Position numbers and translations under genes: made by a program. From positions 512,007 to 576,006 of the forward strand of contig NZ_FMAG01000002.1 of assembly GCF_900094585.1 (NCBI RefSeq): a DNA stretch of 64,000 nt, read 5' to 3'. Below the pieces are notes generated by a model, which was given only the letters and a program-made list of their open reading frames with translations, did not search any database and was not told where the DNA came from. Shown here in pieces: positions 25,933 to 35,158 of the stretch (positions within the stretch are counted from its first letter, which is position 1; each line of letters begins with the position of its first letter). This DNA comes from Martinezella multihospitum. Lineage in GTDB: Bacteria; Pseudomonadota; Alphaproteobacteria; Rhizobiales; Rhizobiaceae.

Positions 25933-27288
25933 ATGTCCGTCGCTCCTATCAGGTCGCTTTTGCCGCAAGGGACCGGTCATCAATTTGTTCTTTATGGCGA
26001 TTCCTGTTCAGGTGTCCCGAGTGCGTTGCATGAATGGACGTTTGCTGAAGTCAATGCGGTGCTGCGCCGGCTTGATCCACCACCGGAGTTCATTCTGTTT
26101 CCGGGTGATGAGATCATCGGACTGACGACTGACCCGGACGAGCTACGGGCTCAATGGCGAAATTGGTTCGAGCATGAGATGGCATGGCTCGATCGCGAGA
26201 AGACGCCGCTTTGGCACACGACAGGCAATCACACGACCTACGACGAAATGAGCGAGCGGATTTTCCGCGAGGTGCTTCAGCTGCCGCAAAACGGGCCGCC
26301 GGGACAGGAGGGACTATCCTACTGGGTTCGCCGTGGCGATCTGCTGCTCGTCTTCGTGCATACGCTATGGACCGGCCTTGGCGGCGAAGGGCATGTCGAG
26401 ACCGCATGGCTGGAGGCGACGTTGAAGGCGCATGCCGATGCCAGGCATAAAATCGTTCTCGGCCATCATCCTGTCTTTCCGGTCAATGGCTATTCCGGCA
26501 CATATCAGCGCGAAATCGGCCACGAATATGCCAAGCCATTCTGGGACATCCTCGTCGGAGCCGATGTTCTTGCTTACGTCTGTAGTCACATGCTGGTCTT
26601 CGATGTGCAGGTTCATCAAGGCGTTCTGCAGCTTTGCACGGCAGGGGCGGGCACTGCCCATCGGATGCCGGAGGGTGTCGAATATCTCCATTGTATCCAG
26701 GCAGCGCTGGATGCGGAGGGCTTGCGCTATCAGGTGTTGGACACGGCCGGTCTCGTTCGCGAGAGGCTGCAATGGCCCTTCAAACCAGCTGATACCTGGC
26801 GAAGCCTGTCGTCCGGATTACATGATGCCGATTTCGGCGGTCTGAAGGGTGCCGACTACAGCATTCATCTCAGAATCACGGGCAATACGGCCGACAAGGC
26901 ACACGCCCCAGCGCAAACTCTGTTTTCCGCCTTCGATCCTCAGGGCATCGCCCCGATATGGCTCGGCTTGCGCGGTCCACGCCAGACACTGACTTTGATC
27001 CTTGGCCGCGATCCCGGTCGCAGCCCATATTACTGGTTCGGGCCTGATCTTCTGCCAGACCAGCCATTCGAGATCGACATCGCCCTGCATCCCGGTATGG
27101 GGCCTGGTGGGGTTCTCTATCGCAGGCCGACCGACCGTGGATGGAGCTCGTTCAAAGGTGCCGCGGCAACCGGCCTTGAACGTATCGTCTGGCCGCGACA
27201 GCTGAGCGTCGGGCATGGGCAGGGCGGCACTTACGACCGCCCCTTTGTGGGCAAGGATTTGGCCATTCGGCTGGCGATATGGGCGTAA
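25933..27288 (+). CDS. Metallophosphoesterase-like protein with incomplete metal site and extra C-terminal domain
   Basis: A 451-residue calcineurin-like protein. Motifs in order: GDSCSG, where the usual second ligand His of D-x-H is replaced; FPGDEI; TTGNHTT; GHHPVFP; and VCSHMLVFD in place of GH-x-H. Most metal ligands are thus present, but two canonical histidines appear missing. About 170 C-terminal residues form a beta-rich domain that I do not recognise. The ATG at 25933 lies nine bases after AGGGGA. No signal peptide is evident. It could be a noncanonical phosphatase or phosphodiesterase; the substrate is unknown. It converges on zwf. Confidence 0.65.
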   Translation: MSVAPIRSLLPQGTGHQFVLYGDSCSGVPSALHEWTFAEVNAVLRRLDPPPEFILFPGDEIIGLTTDPDELRAQWRNWFEHEMAWLDREKTPLWHTTGNHTTYDEMSERIFREVLQLPQNGPPGQEGLSYWVRRGDLLLVFVHTLWTGLGGEGHVETAWLEATLKAHADARHKIVLGHHPVFPVNGYSGTYQREIGHEYAKPFWDILVGADVLAYVCSHMLVFDVQVHQGVLQLCTAGAGTAHRMPEGVEYLHCIQAALDAEGLRYQVLDTAGLVRERLQWPFKPADTWRSLSSGLHDADFGGLKGADYSIHLRITGNTADKAHAPAQTLFSAFDPQGIAPIWLGLRGPRQTLTLILGRDPGRSPYYWFGPDLLPDQPFEIDIALHPGMGPGGVLYRRPTDRGWSSFKGAAATGLERIVWPRQLSVGHGQGGTYDRPFVGKDLAIRLAIWA

Positions 27289-27319
27289 TTGCTCCTACCG
27301 CAAGCGAAAGCTTTCAGTC

Positions 27320-28840
27320 CTAAACCCTCTTGCCGCTCGATCCGCCGTCGATCTGATGCCATTTGCGGCCGTCGCGTTCGATGAGTTCGTCGGCGGAGGC
27401 GGGGCCTGTGCTGCCGGGAGCGTAAGGGTCTGGCTTGCCGCCCTCGGCCCAGAGGTCGAGGAAGGGCTGTACGGCAGCCCAGCCGGCTTCGATGCCGTCG
27501 GCGCGCTGGAACAGTGTCTGGTCGCCGACGAAGAGTTCGTAGAACAGGCTCTCATAACCGGTCTGCTTGCCGATGTCGAAATTGTCAGCATAGCGGAAGT
27601 CGAGCGAAACCGGCGCGGTTTTCAACACCAGACCCGGTTTCTTGATCGAGATCTCCATGTCGAGCCCCTCATCGGGCTGCACCTGGATGATGAGCCTGTT
27701 CGGCGGCAGTTCGGGCTGGGTGCCATGGCGCGGGAATTGCGCGAAGGGCACCTGGCGGAAGGTGATGACCACTTCCGTATCGCGTGCCTTCATCGCCTTG
27801 CCGGTGCGCAGATAGAAGGGCACGCCGGCCCAGCGCCAGGTATCGACGAAGAGTTTTAGCGCCACGAAGGTTTCGGTATTGCTGTCGGGCGAGACATCGG
27901 CCGTCTGGGTAAAGGCCGGCAGATCGCGGCCGGAGATCGGGCCGGCCGTATAGGCGCCGCGCACGCCGTTCCTGGCCGCGTCTTCGCGCGAATAGGTGCG
28001 CAAGGCTTTCAGCACCTTGCCTTTTTCATTGCGGACTGATTCCGCGTCAAAACTGTTCGGCGGCTCCATCGCCACCATCGCCAGCAACTGGAAGAGATGG
28101 TTCGGCACCATGTCACGCAACGCGCCGGTCGCATCATAGAATTTGCCGCGCGTGCCGACATCCACAAGTTCGGCCGCCGTGATCTGCACATGGTCGATGT
28201 AATTGTTGTTCCACAGCGCCTCGATCATCATGTTGGCGAAGCGCGTCGTCATGATGTTCTGGACAGTTTCCTTGCCGAGGAAATGGTCGATACGGTAGAT
28301 TTGGCTTTCGTGGGTGTGGTTCAGCAGCCGCGCGTTCAACGCCTGTGCCGAGGCGAGATCGTGGCCGAAAGGCTTTTCGATCGCAATGCGGCGGAAGGCG
28401 CCGGTTGCCTCGTTCATCAACCCGTTTTCGGAAAGCTTCTCGGCGATGTCGCCGAAGAATTGCGGCGGCACGGCGAAATAGAAGGCCGCATTGGCGCTCG
28501 GCGCATGCGAGAGATAATCCGAAATCTCCTTGTAGACGCCGTTCTGGGTGAAGTCGCCGGAAATGTAGCTGATGCGCTTGCGCAGGCTCTGCCACGCCGC
28601 CTCTCGTGCCGGATCCTCCATGTCGCCGGAGGTTTTCAGGAACGATTCCAGTCGCTCCAGCAGCATCTCGACGCCGCCGGTCTCGATGCCGATGCCGAGG
28701 ATATGCAGATCATCTCCAACAAGCCCGCTGCGGGTCATGTTGATCAGCGTCGGGATCAGCAGGCGCCGAGTGAGATCACCGGCAGCACCGAAGATCACGA
28801 ATGTCAGCGGCGGAGCCGGTGCGACGTCGGGGGTGGTCAT
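27320..28840 (-). CDS. zwf: Glucose-6-phosphate 1-dehydrogenase
   Basis: A 506-residue G6PD oxidising glucose-6-phosphate to 6-phosphogluconolactone with NAD(P)+, the entry to the Entner-Doudoroff and pentose-phosphate routes. The coenzyme fingerprint FGAAGDLTRRLLIPTL and the substrate/catalytic block YRIDHFLGKETVQN are intact, as are IEKPFGHDL and YLRTGKAM. Length is typical. The usual partners pgl and edd are not adjacent, so this may be a second zwf copy. A composite palindromic element at 28940 lies in its promoter region. Confidence 0.93.
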   Translation of the reverse strand: MTTPDVAPAPPLTFVIFGAAGDLTRRLLIPTLINMTRSGLVGDDLHILGIGIETGGVEMLLERLESFLKTSGDMEDPAREAAWQSLRKRISYISGDFTQNGVYKEISDYLSHAPSANAAFYFAVPPQFFGDIAEKLSENGLMNEATGAFRRIAIEKPFGHDLASAQALNARLLNHTHESQIYRIDHFLGKETVQNIMTTRFANMMIEALWNNNYIDHVQITAAELVDVGTRGKFYDATGALRDMVPNHLFQLLAMVAMEPPNSFDAESVRNEKGKVLKALRTYSREDAARNGVRGAYTAGPISGRDLPAFTQTADVSPDSNTETFVALKLFVDTWRWAGVPFYLRTGKAMKARDTEVVITFRQVPFAQFPRHGTQPELPPNRLIIQVQPDEGLDMEISIKKPGLVLKTAPVSLDFRYADNFDIGKQTGYESLFYELFVGDQTLFQRADGIEAGWAAVQPFLDLWAEGGKPDPYAPGSTGPASADELIERDGRKWHQIDGGSSGKRV

Positions 28841-28939
28841 GCGCGGATCTCCTTCTGGCGGCCATACTCGGGGCTTCTGGACGACATCGACTATCTCCTC
28901 GGAGCGATTGCTGTTTCAGCTTTGGCTATGGGTGTTCTA

Positions 28940-29041
28940 CTGCATAATTCCTTAAATCGGAATCGATTTAAGGTAAAATTATGCAGCAGATTTAAAGTGT
29001 TACAGCGACCTTTGCGCGCCATATTGGCGCGCGGCGCTGTA
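28940..29041. repeat. Composite hairpin element upstream of zwf
   Basis: First hairpin: a 20-nt arm beginning CTGCATAATT (28940-28959), loop GAAT, CGATTTAAGG (28964-28973), a three-base bulge, and AATTATGCAG (28977-28986). After a 14-nt link comes a second: TACAGCG (29001-29007) with CGCTGTA (29035-29041), enclosing GCGCGCC-ATATT-GGCGCGC (29014-29032). The unit fills most of the 274-bp gap 28841-29114 between zwf and tam. It has the look of a dispersed rhizobial element; its copy number is not visible from one window. Confidence 0.8.
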
Positions 29042-29114
29042 GCGCGGCCTGACGCCGGTTGTCGATGGGATCGACGCACCGCCGTCAGCCAGTATTTCAG
29101 GGCTGATAAATAAC

Positions 29115-29885
29115 CTATTTCTTCACCGCGACCAGGAAGAGCCGCGGGAAGCGCAACAGCACCTTGCCGTCGATCAGCGGCGGATAGGCTTTCTCGATAT
29201 GCTTCAGATATTCGGCGGTGAACGCATCGCGATGCTCGGCGCCGGCATGGTCGAGATAGGGACGCAAGCCCGTGCCCTTCACCCATTCCACGATGGCTGC
29301 TGCGTTTTCCAGCGCATGATTGTAGTTCGTGTGCCAGATGTCGACGCGAGCCGATTTGCCGATCAGCCTGTTGTAATAGACCGAGGGCGAAGGCAGCGGA
29401 TTGCGGCGTACGCTCTTTTTCGCAAAGGCCTCGCTCCAAGGGCCGGTCTTGCCGGTTTCTTCCATCATCAGATGGCTCTGTTCGGTCAGATTGTCGGGCA
29501 TCTGCACGGCAAGCACGCCGCCGGGCTTCAGCCCGTCCATAAGCTGGTCGAGAATATCGAGATGGTTGGGCAGCCATTGAAATACGGCATTGGCAAAAAG
29601 CAGGTCTACGGACGCTTCCGGCCGCCATGTCGCGAGATCGGCCTTTTCAAAGTGCGTGCCGGGCATGCGCTTGCGGGCTGCCTCCAGCATGTTGTCGTCG
29701 CTGTCGAGACCGGAGACGCCGGCGGCGCCATAGCGCTCGACGATCAGCTCGGTCGAATTGCCGGGGCCGCAACCAAGGTCGATCGCTCGCTCGACATGCT
29801 GCAGCGGCACTTGAGCCAGCAGATCGCGCGCCGGGCGCGTGCGTTCATCCTCGAATTTCACATATTGGCCGGCAGACCATGCCAT
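29115..29885 (-). CDS. tam: Trans-aconitate 2-methyltransferase
   Basis: A 256-residue class I SAM methyltransferase. The AdoMet motif I is [12 protein letters not shown] (34-45), followed by [32 protein letters not shown] and [12 protein letters not shown], which are characteristic of Tam; the opening [21 protein letters not shown] is almost diagnostic. Tam methylates trans-aconitate, a by-product inhibitory to aconitase. It starts 15 bp downstream of the TerC-fusion stop on the same strand, so the two genes may be co-transcribed. Confidence 0.92.
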   Translation of the reverse strand: MAWSAGQYVKFEDERTRPARDLLAQVPLQHVERAIDLGCGPGNSTELIVERYGAAGVSGLDSDDNMLEAARKRMPGTHFEKADLATWRPEASVDLLFANAVFQWLPNHLDILDQLMDGLKPGGVLAVQMPDNLTEQSHLMMEETGKTGPWSEAFAKKSVRRNPLPSPSVYYNRLIGKSARVDIWHTNYNHALENAAAIVEWVKGTGLRPYLDHAGAEHRDAFTAEYLKHIEKAYPPLIDGKVLLRFPRLFLVAVKK

Positions 29886-29900
29886 GAGCGTTTCCTCTTC

Positions 29901-31463
29901 CTAGATTGCATATTCCAGCGGTTGAATCCGGACCTTGTCAATATTTCGGCCATTGAGCTTGACCACTTCGAAGGCGAGTCGGCCAGAGTTGAAGCGCTCG
30001 CCCTCATGCGGCAGATGGCCAAGGCCCCACAGGATGAAACCGGCCAGCGTCGAATAACGATCCGTCTCATCGACAAGATCGATGCCGACCAGCTTCGAGA
30101 GATGGCGAATGTCGATCCAGCCGTCGACGGTCAGCGATCCGTCTTCACCCTTGTCGATCGTCAGCGGCTCGTTGTCCTCGTCGGGGAAATCGCCGGCGAT
30201 CGCCTCGAAGAGGTCCGTCGTGGTCACCAGCCCTTCGATCTCGCCATATTCGTCGAGCACAAGCGCCATGGCCTGGTTTGCCTGCCGCAGCCGCTCCATC
30301 AGCTTCAGCACGTTTATGCTCTCATGCACGGCGAGAGGCTGGCGGATGGAGCGCTGCAGGTCGATCTCGCCCTTCTGCATCAGGTCGCGCATGACGTCGC
30401 GCGCACTGGCGATACCGACGAAATCGTTGAGGCTGCCGCGCACGACCGGAAAGCGCGAATGGCCCATCTCGATGACGCGGTGCTGCTGCTCCTCGCGTGG
30501 CTTGTCGAGATCGAGCCAGACGATATCGGTGCGCGGCGTCATGATCGAGCGGACAGAACGATCCGCAAGCGTAAGAACGCCGTGGATCATGTCTTTTTCC
30601 TCGGCGGAGAAGACCTCTTCGCTGATGGTTTCCTTCGTGCTCTTCTCGGCGGCTTCGCCATGCGCGCCCTGCGGCCGTTTCGCACCGAGCAGGCCAAGGA
30701 CGGCATCGGCGGTGCGATTGCGGATGTTGGTTGGCGTGATCAGCCGTTCCTTGTTGCGCCGGGCAAGCTGGTTCAGTGTTTCGATGATGATCGAGAAGCC
30801 GATGGCCGCATAGAGATAGCCCTTCGGCACATGGAAGCCGAAGCCTTCGACGACAAGCGAGAAGCCGATCATCATCAGGAAGCCAAGGCAGAGGATGACG
30901 ACGGTCGGATGTTTCGAGACGAAGGCCATCAGCGGCTTCGACAGGAACAGCATGACGCCAACGGCGAAGATGACCGCAACCATCATCACCGAAAGCTCCT
31001 GCACCATGCCGACGGCGGTAATGACGCTGTCGAGCGAGAAGATGGCGTCGAGTACGACGATCTGGACGATCACCTGCCAGAAGACCGCATGGACGAGCTT
31101 CTTTTCGCCTTGTGCTTCATGTCCCTCCAGCCGTTCGTGCAGTTCCATCGTGCCCTTGAACAAGAGGAACAGGCCGCCGAAGATCAGGATGAGGTCGCGG
31201 CCGGACAGGCTGAAGCCCCAGATTGAGATCAGCGGCGCCGTCAATGTCACGACCCAGGCAATGGAGGCAAGCAGCGCCAGGCGGATGATGAGGGCCAGTG
31301 CCAGGCCGATCATGCGCGCCGCGTCGCGCTGATGCGGCGGCAGCTTGTCGGCCAGAATCGCGATGAAGACGAGATTGTCGATGCCGAGAACAATCTCGAG
31401 AACGATCAGGGTAGCAAGACCGATCCAGGCGGAAGGGTCGGATAGCCAGTCGAAGATCATCAA
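29901..31463 (-). CDS. TerC-family membrane protein fused to CBS pair and CorC/HlyC domain
   Basis: A 520-residue fusion. Residues 1-240 are a TerC-like membrane domain with about seven helices and acidic signatures ([36 protein letters not shown]), which are thought to transport Mn2+ or other metals. Then comes a linker with [24 protein letters not shown], the start of a CBS pair (about 300-415, including [20 protein letters not shown] and [23 protein letters not shown]), and a C-terminal CorC_HlyC domain ([17 protein letters not shown]...[13 protein letters not shown]). The same architecture is known in E. coli YegH/YoaE. CBS domains would sense nucleotides. The ATG may be the one codon later. 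Its leader contains a strong hairpin. Confidence 0.9.
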   Translation of the reverse strand: MMIFDWLSDPSAWIGLATLIVLEIVLGIDNLVFIAILADKLPPHQRDAARMIGLALALIIRLALLASIAWVVTLTAPLISIWGFSLSGRDLILIFGGLFLLFKGTMELHERLEGHEAQGEKKLVHAVFWQVIVQIVVLDAIFSLDSVITAVGMVQELSVMMVAVIFAVGVMLFLSKPLMAFVSKHPTVVILCLGFLMMIGFSLVVEGFGFHVPKGYLYAAIGFSIIIETLNQLARRNKERLITPTNIRNRTADAVLGLLGAKRPQGAHGEAAEKSTKETISEEVFSAEEKDMIHGVLTLADRSVRSIMTPRTDIVWLDLDKPREEQQHRVIEMGHSRFPVVRGSLNDFVGIASARDVMRDLMQKGEIDLQRSIRQPLAVHESINVLKLMERLRQANQAMALVLDEYGEIEGLVTTTDLFEAIAGDFPDEDNEPLTIDKGEDGSLTVDGWIDIRHLSKLVGIDLVDETDRYSTLAGFILWGLGHLPHEGERFNSGRLAFEVVKLNGRNIDKVRIQPLEYAI

Positions 31464-31528
31464 TATGCAAGTTTGGCGCCGGCCGTGACGGGCCTGCCAA
31501 TTCTTTCCTTCTGTTTGTCGGGTGAGAT

Positions 31529-31554
31529 GCCGCGCGCCAACATTACCGCGCGGC
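31529..31554 (-). promoter_or_regulatory. Strong hairpin in the leader of the TerC-fusion gene
   Basis: GCCGCGCG (31529-31536) pairs perfectly with CGCGCGGC (31547-31554), about 65 bp before the start codon. TerC genes in other bacteria are often led by a manganese riboswitch (yybP-ykoY), but I could not find that motif's conserved loops here. The rest of the 332-bp gap 31464-31795 shows no gene. Function of the hairpin is unknown. Confidence 0.4.
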
Positions 31555-31795
31555 TCATACAGCCGTCGCTATCCGGATCGCTATTTGTCGGGCCGGTTTT
31601 CCTGGAGCAGGAACTATAAGGCTCGCTTTCGGGCATGGGCGGCAATCTGGACACGAAATGAGATTTGCGCAAGGGCTTCGGATAAATCAGTCTATCCGGA
31701 TTGCATGACACTTTTTCGAAAATGTCTCTGCACCGCCCGGTTGAGGCGAGCGGTGCGGGCAACTATCGGGATTTCTTCGTTGAGGCTGCCAGAGT

Positions 31796-32836
31796 TCAAA
31801 ATTTCGTGATGACGCTGATGCCCTTGCCCTCGGCCTTATCAAGCGTCATCAGCGCCGGCACCGCCTCTTCCAGGCTGATCCGGCGGCCGATGAGCTTCTG
31901 CGGCGCGATCTTGCCGGCGGCGAGCATGTCGAGCATGGCGTCGTAGCGCCAGGCCTGCATGCCGTGGCTGCCATAGATTTCCAGCTCGTGGCCGATGACC
32001 TGCGCCATCGGGATCTGCGGCGTCGCGTAGTCGCCGAGCATGAGGCCGACCTGCACGTGCCGGCCGCGCCGGCGCAGGTTCTTGATGGAGTTGAAGCAGG
32101 TGGCGGGGTGTCCGAGCGCGTCGATCGAGACATGGGCGCCGCCCTTGGTGATTTCGCGCACGGCCTCGGCCACATCGGCGACCTCAGCCGCATTGATGGT
32201 CGCGACCGCGCCGCACTCGCGGGCGAAGGCGAGCTTCTCGTCGGAAATGTCGATGGCGATGGCATTGGCGCCGAGCGCACTGGCAATCATGATCGCCGAC
32301 AGGCCGACGCCGCCGCAGCCATGCACGGCAATCCATTCGCCGGGCCGCGTCTTTGCCTGATCGGCAACGGCGCGGAAGGAGGTGGCGAAGCGGCAACCGA
32401 GGCTTGCCGCCGTCGCATCGTCGACCGTCTCGGGCAGGTGCACGAGATTGGTGTCGGCATAATCGATGGCGACATATTCGGCGAATGAGCCCCAGTGGGT
32501 GAAGCCGGGCTGGAATTGGCTGGGGCAGACCTGCTGGTTGCCGGAATGGCATTCGGCGCAATGGCCGCAGCCGGAAACGAAGGGAACGGTGACGCGATCG
32601 CCGACCTTGAAACGAACGACGCCGCGCCCGGTCGCGACCACCTTGCCGGCCAGCTCGTGGCCCGGCACATGCGGCAGCTTGATATCGGGATCATGACCCA
32701 TCCAGCCATGCCAATCGCTGCGGCAGAGCCCGGTCGCGCCGACGGCGATGACCACGCCGTCTTCGCCGGGTGTCGGGTCGGGCAGGGTGCGGATTTCGGG
32801 CGTCGCCTCGAAGGCCTCGTAATACATCGCTTTCAT
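31796..32836 (-). CDS. Zinc-dependent alcohol dehydrogenase
   Basis: A 346-residue medium-chain dehydrogenase. Catalytic zinc ligands fall in GLCRSDWHG (Cys) and [10 protein letters not shown] (His-Glu); the structural zinc loop is [15 protein letters not shown] with four cysteines. The Rossmann fingerprint is [20 protein letters not shown], followed by [11 protein letters not shown], whose Asp indicates NAD+ preference. The ATG at 32836 has GGGAG just upstream and gives the normal MKAMYYEAF opening. The substrate is unassigned. It is divergent from ilvE, with a 309-bp spacer containing a repeat element. Confidence 0.9.
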   Translation of the reverse strand: MKAMYYEAFEATPEIRTLPDPTPGEDGVVIAVGATGLCRSDWHGWMGHDPDIKLPHVPGHELAGKVVATGRGVVRFKVGDRVTVPFVSGCGHCAECHSGNQQVCPSQFQPGFTHWGSFAEYVAIDYADTNLVHLPETVDDATAASLGCRFATSFRAVADQAKTRPGEWIAVHGCGGVGLSAIMIASALGANAIAIDISDEKLAFARECGAVATINAAEVADVAEAVREITKGGAHVSIDALGHPATCFNSIKNLRRRGRHVQVGLMLGDYATPQIPMAQVIGHELEIYGSHGMQAWRYDAMLDMLAAGKIAPQKLIGRRISLEEAVPALMTLDKAEGKGISVITKF

Positions 32837-33028
32837 GGGAGTTCTCCCTCTCTCCTGACGATCCGTTCCACCCATCATTTTTCCTGATGGACCTATTCGT
32901 CAAGTTGTTGTTTCGACGCATGAAAATTGCGCTATGAATGCGGTATCGGGCGCTTTGTTGCAAATGGATTTTGCTGCGCAGTTTCCGCTTGACCCTCGGG
33001 TTGCACGGTTATTTGCTCTTCGCCACCC

Positions 33029-33097
33029 AGAGCAATTCCAGCAAAAGTGCAAAGCCGTTTTGCGTCTGGAATTGCGAGAAAACAAAAAGATAGAGCG
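33029..33097. repeat. Short hairpin element, AAAAGTG-loop family (copy B)
   Basis: GCAATTCCAG (33032-33041) pairs with CTGGAATTGC (33066-33075); inside, GCAAAA pairs with TTTTGC around GTGCAAAGCCG. Nine bases after the stem comes the tail AAAAGATAGAGCG (33085-33097), identical in sequence and spacing to copy C. It lies in the 309-bp gap 32837-33145 between divergent genes, ending 48 bp before the ilvE start codon; no gene is seen in that gap. Confidence 0.8.
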
Positions 33098-33145
33098 GTT
33101 CAGAGATTCCCTGAAAAGCTGAAGTGCCCTAGGAGAGGAAACACC

Positions 33146-34033
33146 ATGTCCGTCGATACGTCGCCCCGCACCGCCACCTGGACCTATGTCGAGGGAGAAT
33201 GGCTCTCCGGCAATCCGCCGCTGATCGGGCCTACCTCGCATGCCATGTGGCTTGGCTCGACCGTGTTCGACGGCGCACGCTGGTTCGATGGCATCGCACC
33301 CGACCTCGATCTTCATTGCCAGCGCATCAACCGCTCGGCCGTTGCCATGGGGCTGAAACCGATCAAGACCTCCGAGGAGATCGAGAAGCTCGCCTGGGAA
33401 GGCATCAAGAAATTCGACGGCAAGACGCCGATCTACATCAAGCCGATGTATTGGGGCGAGCATGGTTCGCCGGGCAGCGTCGTCGCCGTCGATGCGGAAT
33501 CGACGCGCTTTGCCCTCTGCCTGTTCGAAGCGCCGCTTGGCGGCACCGGCGGCATCACGCTGACGGTCTCGCCCTTCCGCCGCCCGTCTCCGGAAACGGC
33601 GATGACCGACGCCAAGGCCGGCTCGCTCTATCCGAACAGCGGCCGCATGATCCTGGAGGCGAGGGGCCGCGGTTTTAACAATGCGCTGGTGCGCGACATG
33701 AACGGCAATGTCGTCGAGACGGCGTCGTCGAACGTCTTCATGGTCAAGGACGGCATCGTCTATACGCCGGTCGCCAACCGCACTTTCCTTGCCGGCATCA
33801 CCCGCGCCCGTGTCATCGGCCTGCTGCGTCAGGAAGGCTTCGACGTGCGCGAGGAGACGCTCTCCGTCGAGCAGTTCATGGCTGCCGATGAGATCTTCAC
33901 GACCGGCAACTATTCCAAGGTCGTCAGCGTCAATCGCCTCGATGGCCGCGAATTCCAGGAGGGACCGGTCGCTCGCAAGGCGCTGGAGCTTTACATGGAT
34001 TGGGCACACGGCCGCAGCGCCAGCGAAGAGTGA
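33146..34033 (+). CDS. ilvE: Branched-chain amino acid aminotransferase (class IV PLP enzyme)
   Basis: A 295-residue fold-type IV aminotransferase interconverting Val/Leu/Ile and their 2-oxo acids. The PLP lysine is Lys157 in DAKAGSLYPNSGRM, the cofactor-N1 glutamate lies in VVETASSNVFMV, and phosphate-binding GITRARVIG follows. The opening YVEGEWLSGNPPLIGPTSHAMWLGSTVFDGAR is normal for this rhizobial branch. AGGAGAGGAA precedes the ATG at 33146. A D-amino-acid or R-selective activity cannot be excluded in class IV. It would feed the leucine operon at the start of the window. The 3' end overlaps a convergent GNAT gene by 43 bp. Confidence 0.88.
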   Translation: MSVDTSPRTATWTYVEGEWLSGNPPLIGPTSHAMWLGSTVFDGARWFDGIAPDLDLHCQRINRSAVAMGLKPIKTSEEIEKLAWEGIKKFDGKTPIYIKPMYWGEHGSPGSVVAVDAESTRFALCLFEAPLGGTGGITLTVSPFRRPSPETAMTDAKAGSLYPNSGRMILEARGRGFNNALVRDMNGNVVETASSNVFMVKDGIVYTPVANRTFLAGITRARVIGLLRQEGFDVREETLSVEQFMAADEIFTTGNYSKVVSVNRLDGREFQEGPVARKALELYMDWAHGRSASEE

Positions 34034-34566
34034 GCCGCCGTCAGCTCAGCCTCGAAGGCAACCCTCGTCATGCTGTAGGAGGCAAAGGGCTCGTCGTGAT
34101 AGGTGGTCTTGCGCGGCTGCGACAGCCCGAGCTTTTGCGCGACGCGGATGGATGCCGCATTTCCAGGGGCGATGTCGGCGGTTACACGATCGAGTTCAAG
34201 TGTCTGGAAGGCGTGGGCGAGGATAGGCTTTGCCGCCTCCGTCGCATAGCCCTTGCCCCAGGCAAGCCTGTTCAGCCGCCACCCGATCTCGATGTCAGGC
34301 CCGATGGCATCGGCGGGTATCAGCAATATCCAGCCGAGGAATTGCTTGACGTTATCCTTGGCGCGGATCGACCAATAACCCAGGCCATCGCCGAAGTCCG
34401 CCTCGATGCGGCCTTTCACGAAGGTTCGATGCGCGACCACATCGTGCCACGGGCCGGGAATGAATTTCGTCACCTCCGGATCGCGATCCATGGCCAGGCA
34501 ATCGTCGATATCGTTCATAACGCGTGGGCGCAGGATCAGGCGGTCGGTTTCAAAAGTCGGAAGCAC
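33991..34566 (-). CDS. GNAT acetyltransferase (RimJ/RimL-like)
   Basis: A 191-residue acetyltransferase. FETDRLILRPRVMNDIDDCLAM opens the GNAT fold, LGWILLIPADAIGPDIEIGWRLNRLAWGKGYATEAAKPIL carries the acetyl-CoA pyrophosphate loop (R/Q-x-x-G-x-G/A type, here WGKGYATEA), and NAASIRVAQKLGLS is the terminal helix. This RimJ/RimL branch acetylates protein N termini or small amines; the substrate is unknown. The last 43 bp overlap the end of ilvE on the opposite strand. Confidence 0.85.
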   Translation of the reverse strand: MLPTFETDRLILRPRVMNDIDDCLAMDRDPEVTKFIPGPWHDVVAHRTFVKGRIEADFGDGLGYWSIRAKDNVKQFLGWILLIPADAIGPDIEIGWRLNRLAWGKGYATEAAKPILAHAFQTLELDRVTADIAPGNAASIRVAQKLGLSQPRKTTYHDEPFASYSMTRVAFEAELTAAHSSLALRPCAQSM

Positions 34567-34708
34567 CGCGTTTCTCCACTACTGTCGAGACAAAGGCAAA
34601 GATCCAAATCGGCAATATTTAAGCGTGAACTCAATCCGAAATAAACGGCGTAAAAGCCGTTTCTGTGCTATTCTGAACATGGTCGGCATAACCACTAAGG
34701 AGGCCGCC

Positions 34709-34831
34709 ATGAAAATTCCTCTTCCTGCTTCCGTCTATCTTTTCGACTACTACGGGCTGTTTTTGCAGCTCTGCGTCGTCGCGGCGATTGGCTTCGTCAT
34801 CTATTCGATGCTGTTCGGATTGACCTGGTGA
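34709..34831 (+). CDS. 40-residue single-pass membrane protein
   Basis: A short frame begins with ATG at 34709, five bases after a perfect AAGGAGG (34697-34703), and encodes 40 residues: a polar start (MKIPLPASVYLFDYYG) and one hydrophobic helix (LFLQLCVVAAIGFVIYSMLFGL). The strong ribosome binding site and clear membrane helix argue for a real gene despite its size. I recognise no family. It lies upstream of the DUF1488 gene on the same strand, separated by 70 bp, and may share a promoter in 34567-34700. Confidence 0.65.
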   Translation: MKIPLPASVYLFDYYGLFLQLCVVAAIGFVIYSMLFGLTW

Positions 34832-34901
34832 CATCGGAAGCGATCGAAGCCGTCGGCCTTCATCGGGCCGCCGGATTTGTTTTGTCGTGAGGTTGTTGAC
34901 G

Positions 34902-35153
34902 ATGAGCCTGAGCTTTCCCAACCGCAGTCGCAGTTACGACGCCTCGACAAACCGTATTCGCTTCATCGGCCACGATGGCATGTTCGAGGTTCCGTTCCTC
35001 GTCGATGCGGATGTCTTTCCGGGTGCCAGCACCGAAGCGGCCTATCTTGCCGCCTTCGATGCCGGACGCGATGTTATCCAGAGGGCCGCAGCGAAAGCCT
35101 ATGGCTACACGCGGCGGCGCCTCTATATCCTGACGGCCAGCGATTTTCGCTGA
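34902..35153 (+). CDS. DUF1488 family protein
   Basis: An 83-residue protein with the DUF1488 pattern: SLSFPNRSRSYDASTNRIRFIGHDGMFEVPFLVDADVF, then a helix (AAYLAAFDAGRDVIQRAAAKAYG) and YTRRRLYILTASDF. The function of this family is not established; members are small and often near DNA- or stress-related genes in alphaproteobacteria. The ATG at 34902 is chosen because the family starts with M-x-L-x-F-P. An ATG five codons upstream is in frame. Convergent with the MFS gene. Confidence 0.78.
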   Translation: MSLSFPNRSRSYDASTNRIRFIGHDGMFEVPFLVDADVFPGASTEAAYLAAFDAGRDVIQRAAAKAYGYTRRRLYILTASDFR

Positions 35154-35158
35154 CGAGA

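Noticed and set aside
29199..31226. A 675-codon plus-strand frame opposite tam and the TerC-fusion gene
   Set aside because: It is the antisense shadow of two strongly recognisable genes. Its translation has no family pattern and is biased as expected for a complementary frame in GC-rich DNA.
31699..31712. The 14-mer GATTGCATGACACT at 31699 and again at 45005
   Set aside because: Several 14-base matches are expected by chance in 64 kb (about 2 billion position pairs against 268 million 14-mers), and the flanks do not align.
31464..31795. A yybP-ykoY manganese riboswitch in the TerC leader
   Set aside because: TerC genes often have one, but I could not find the conserved loop sequences; only a GC hairpin is present.
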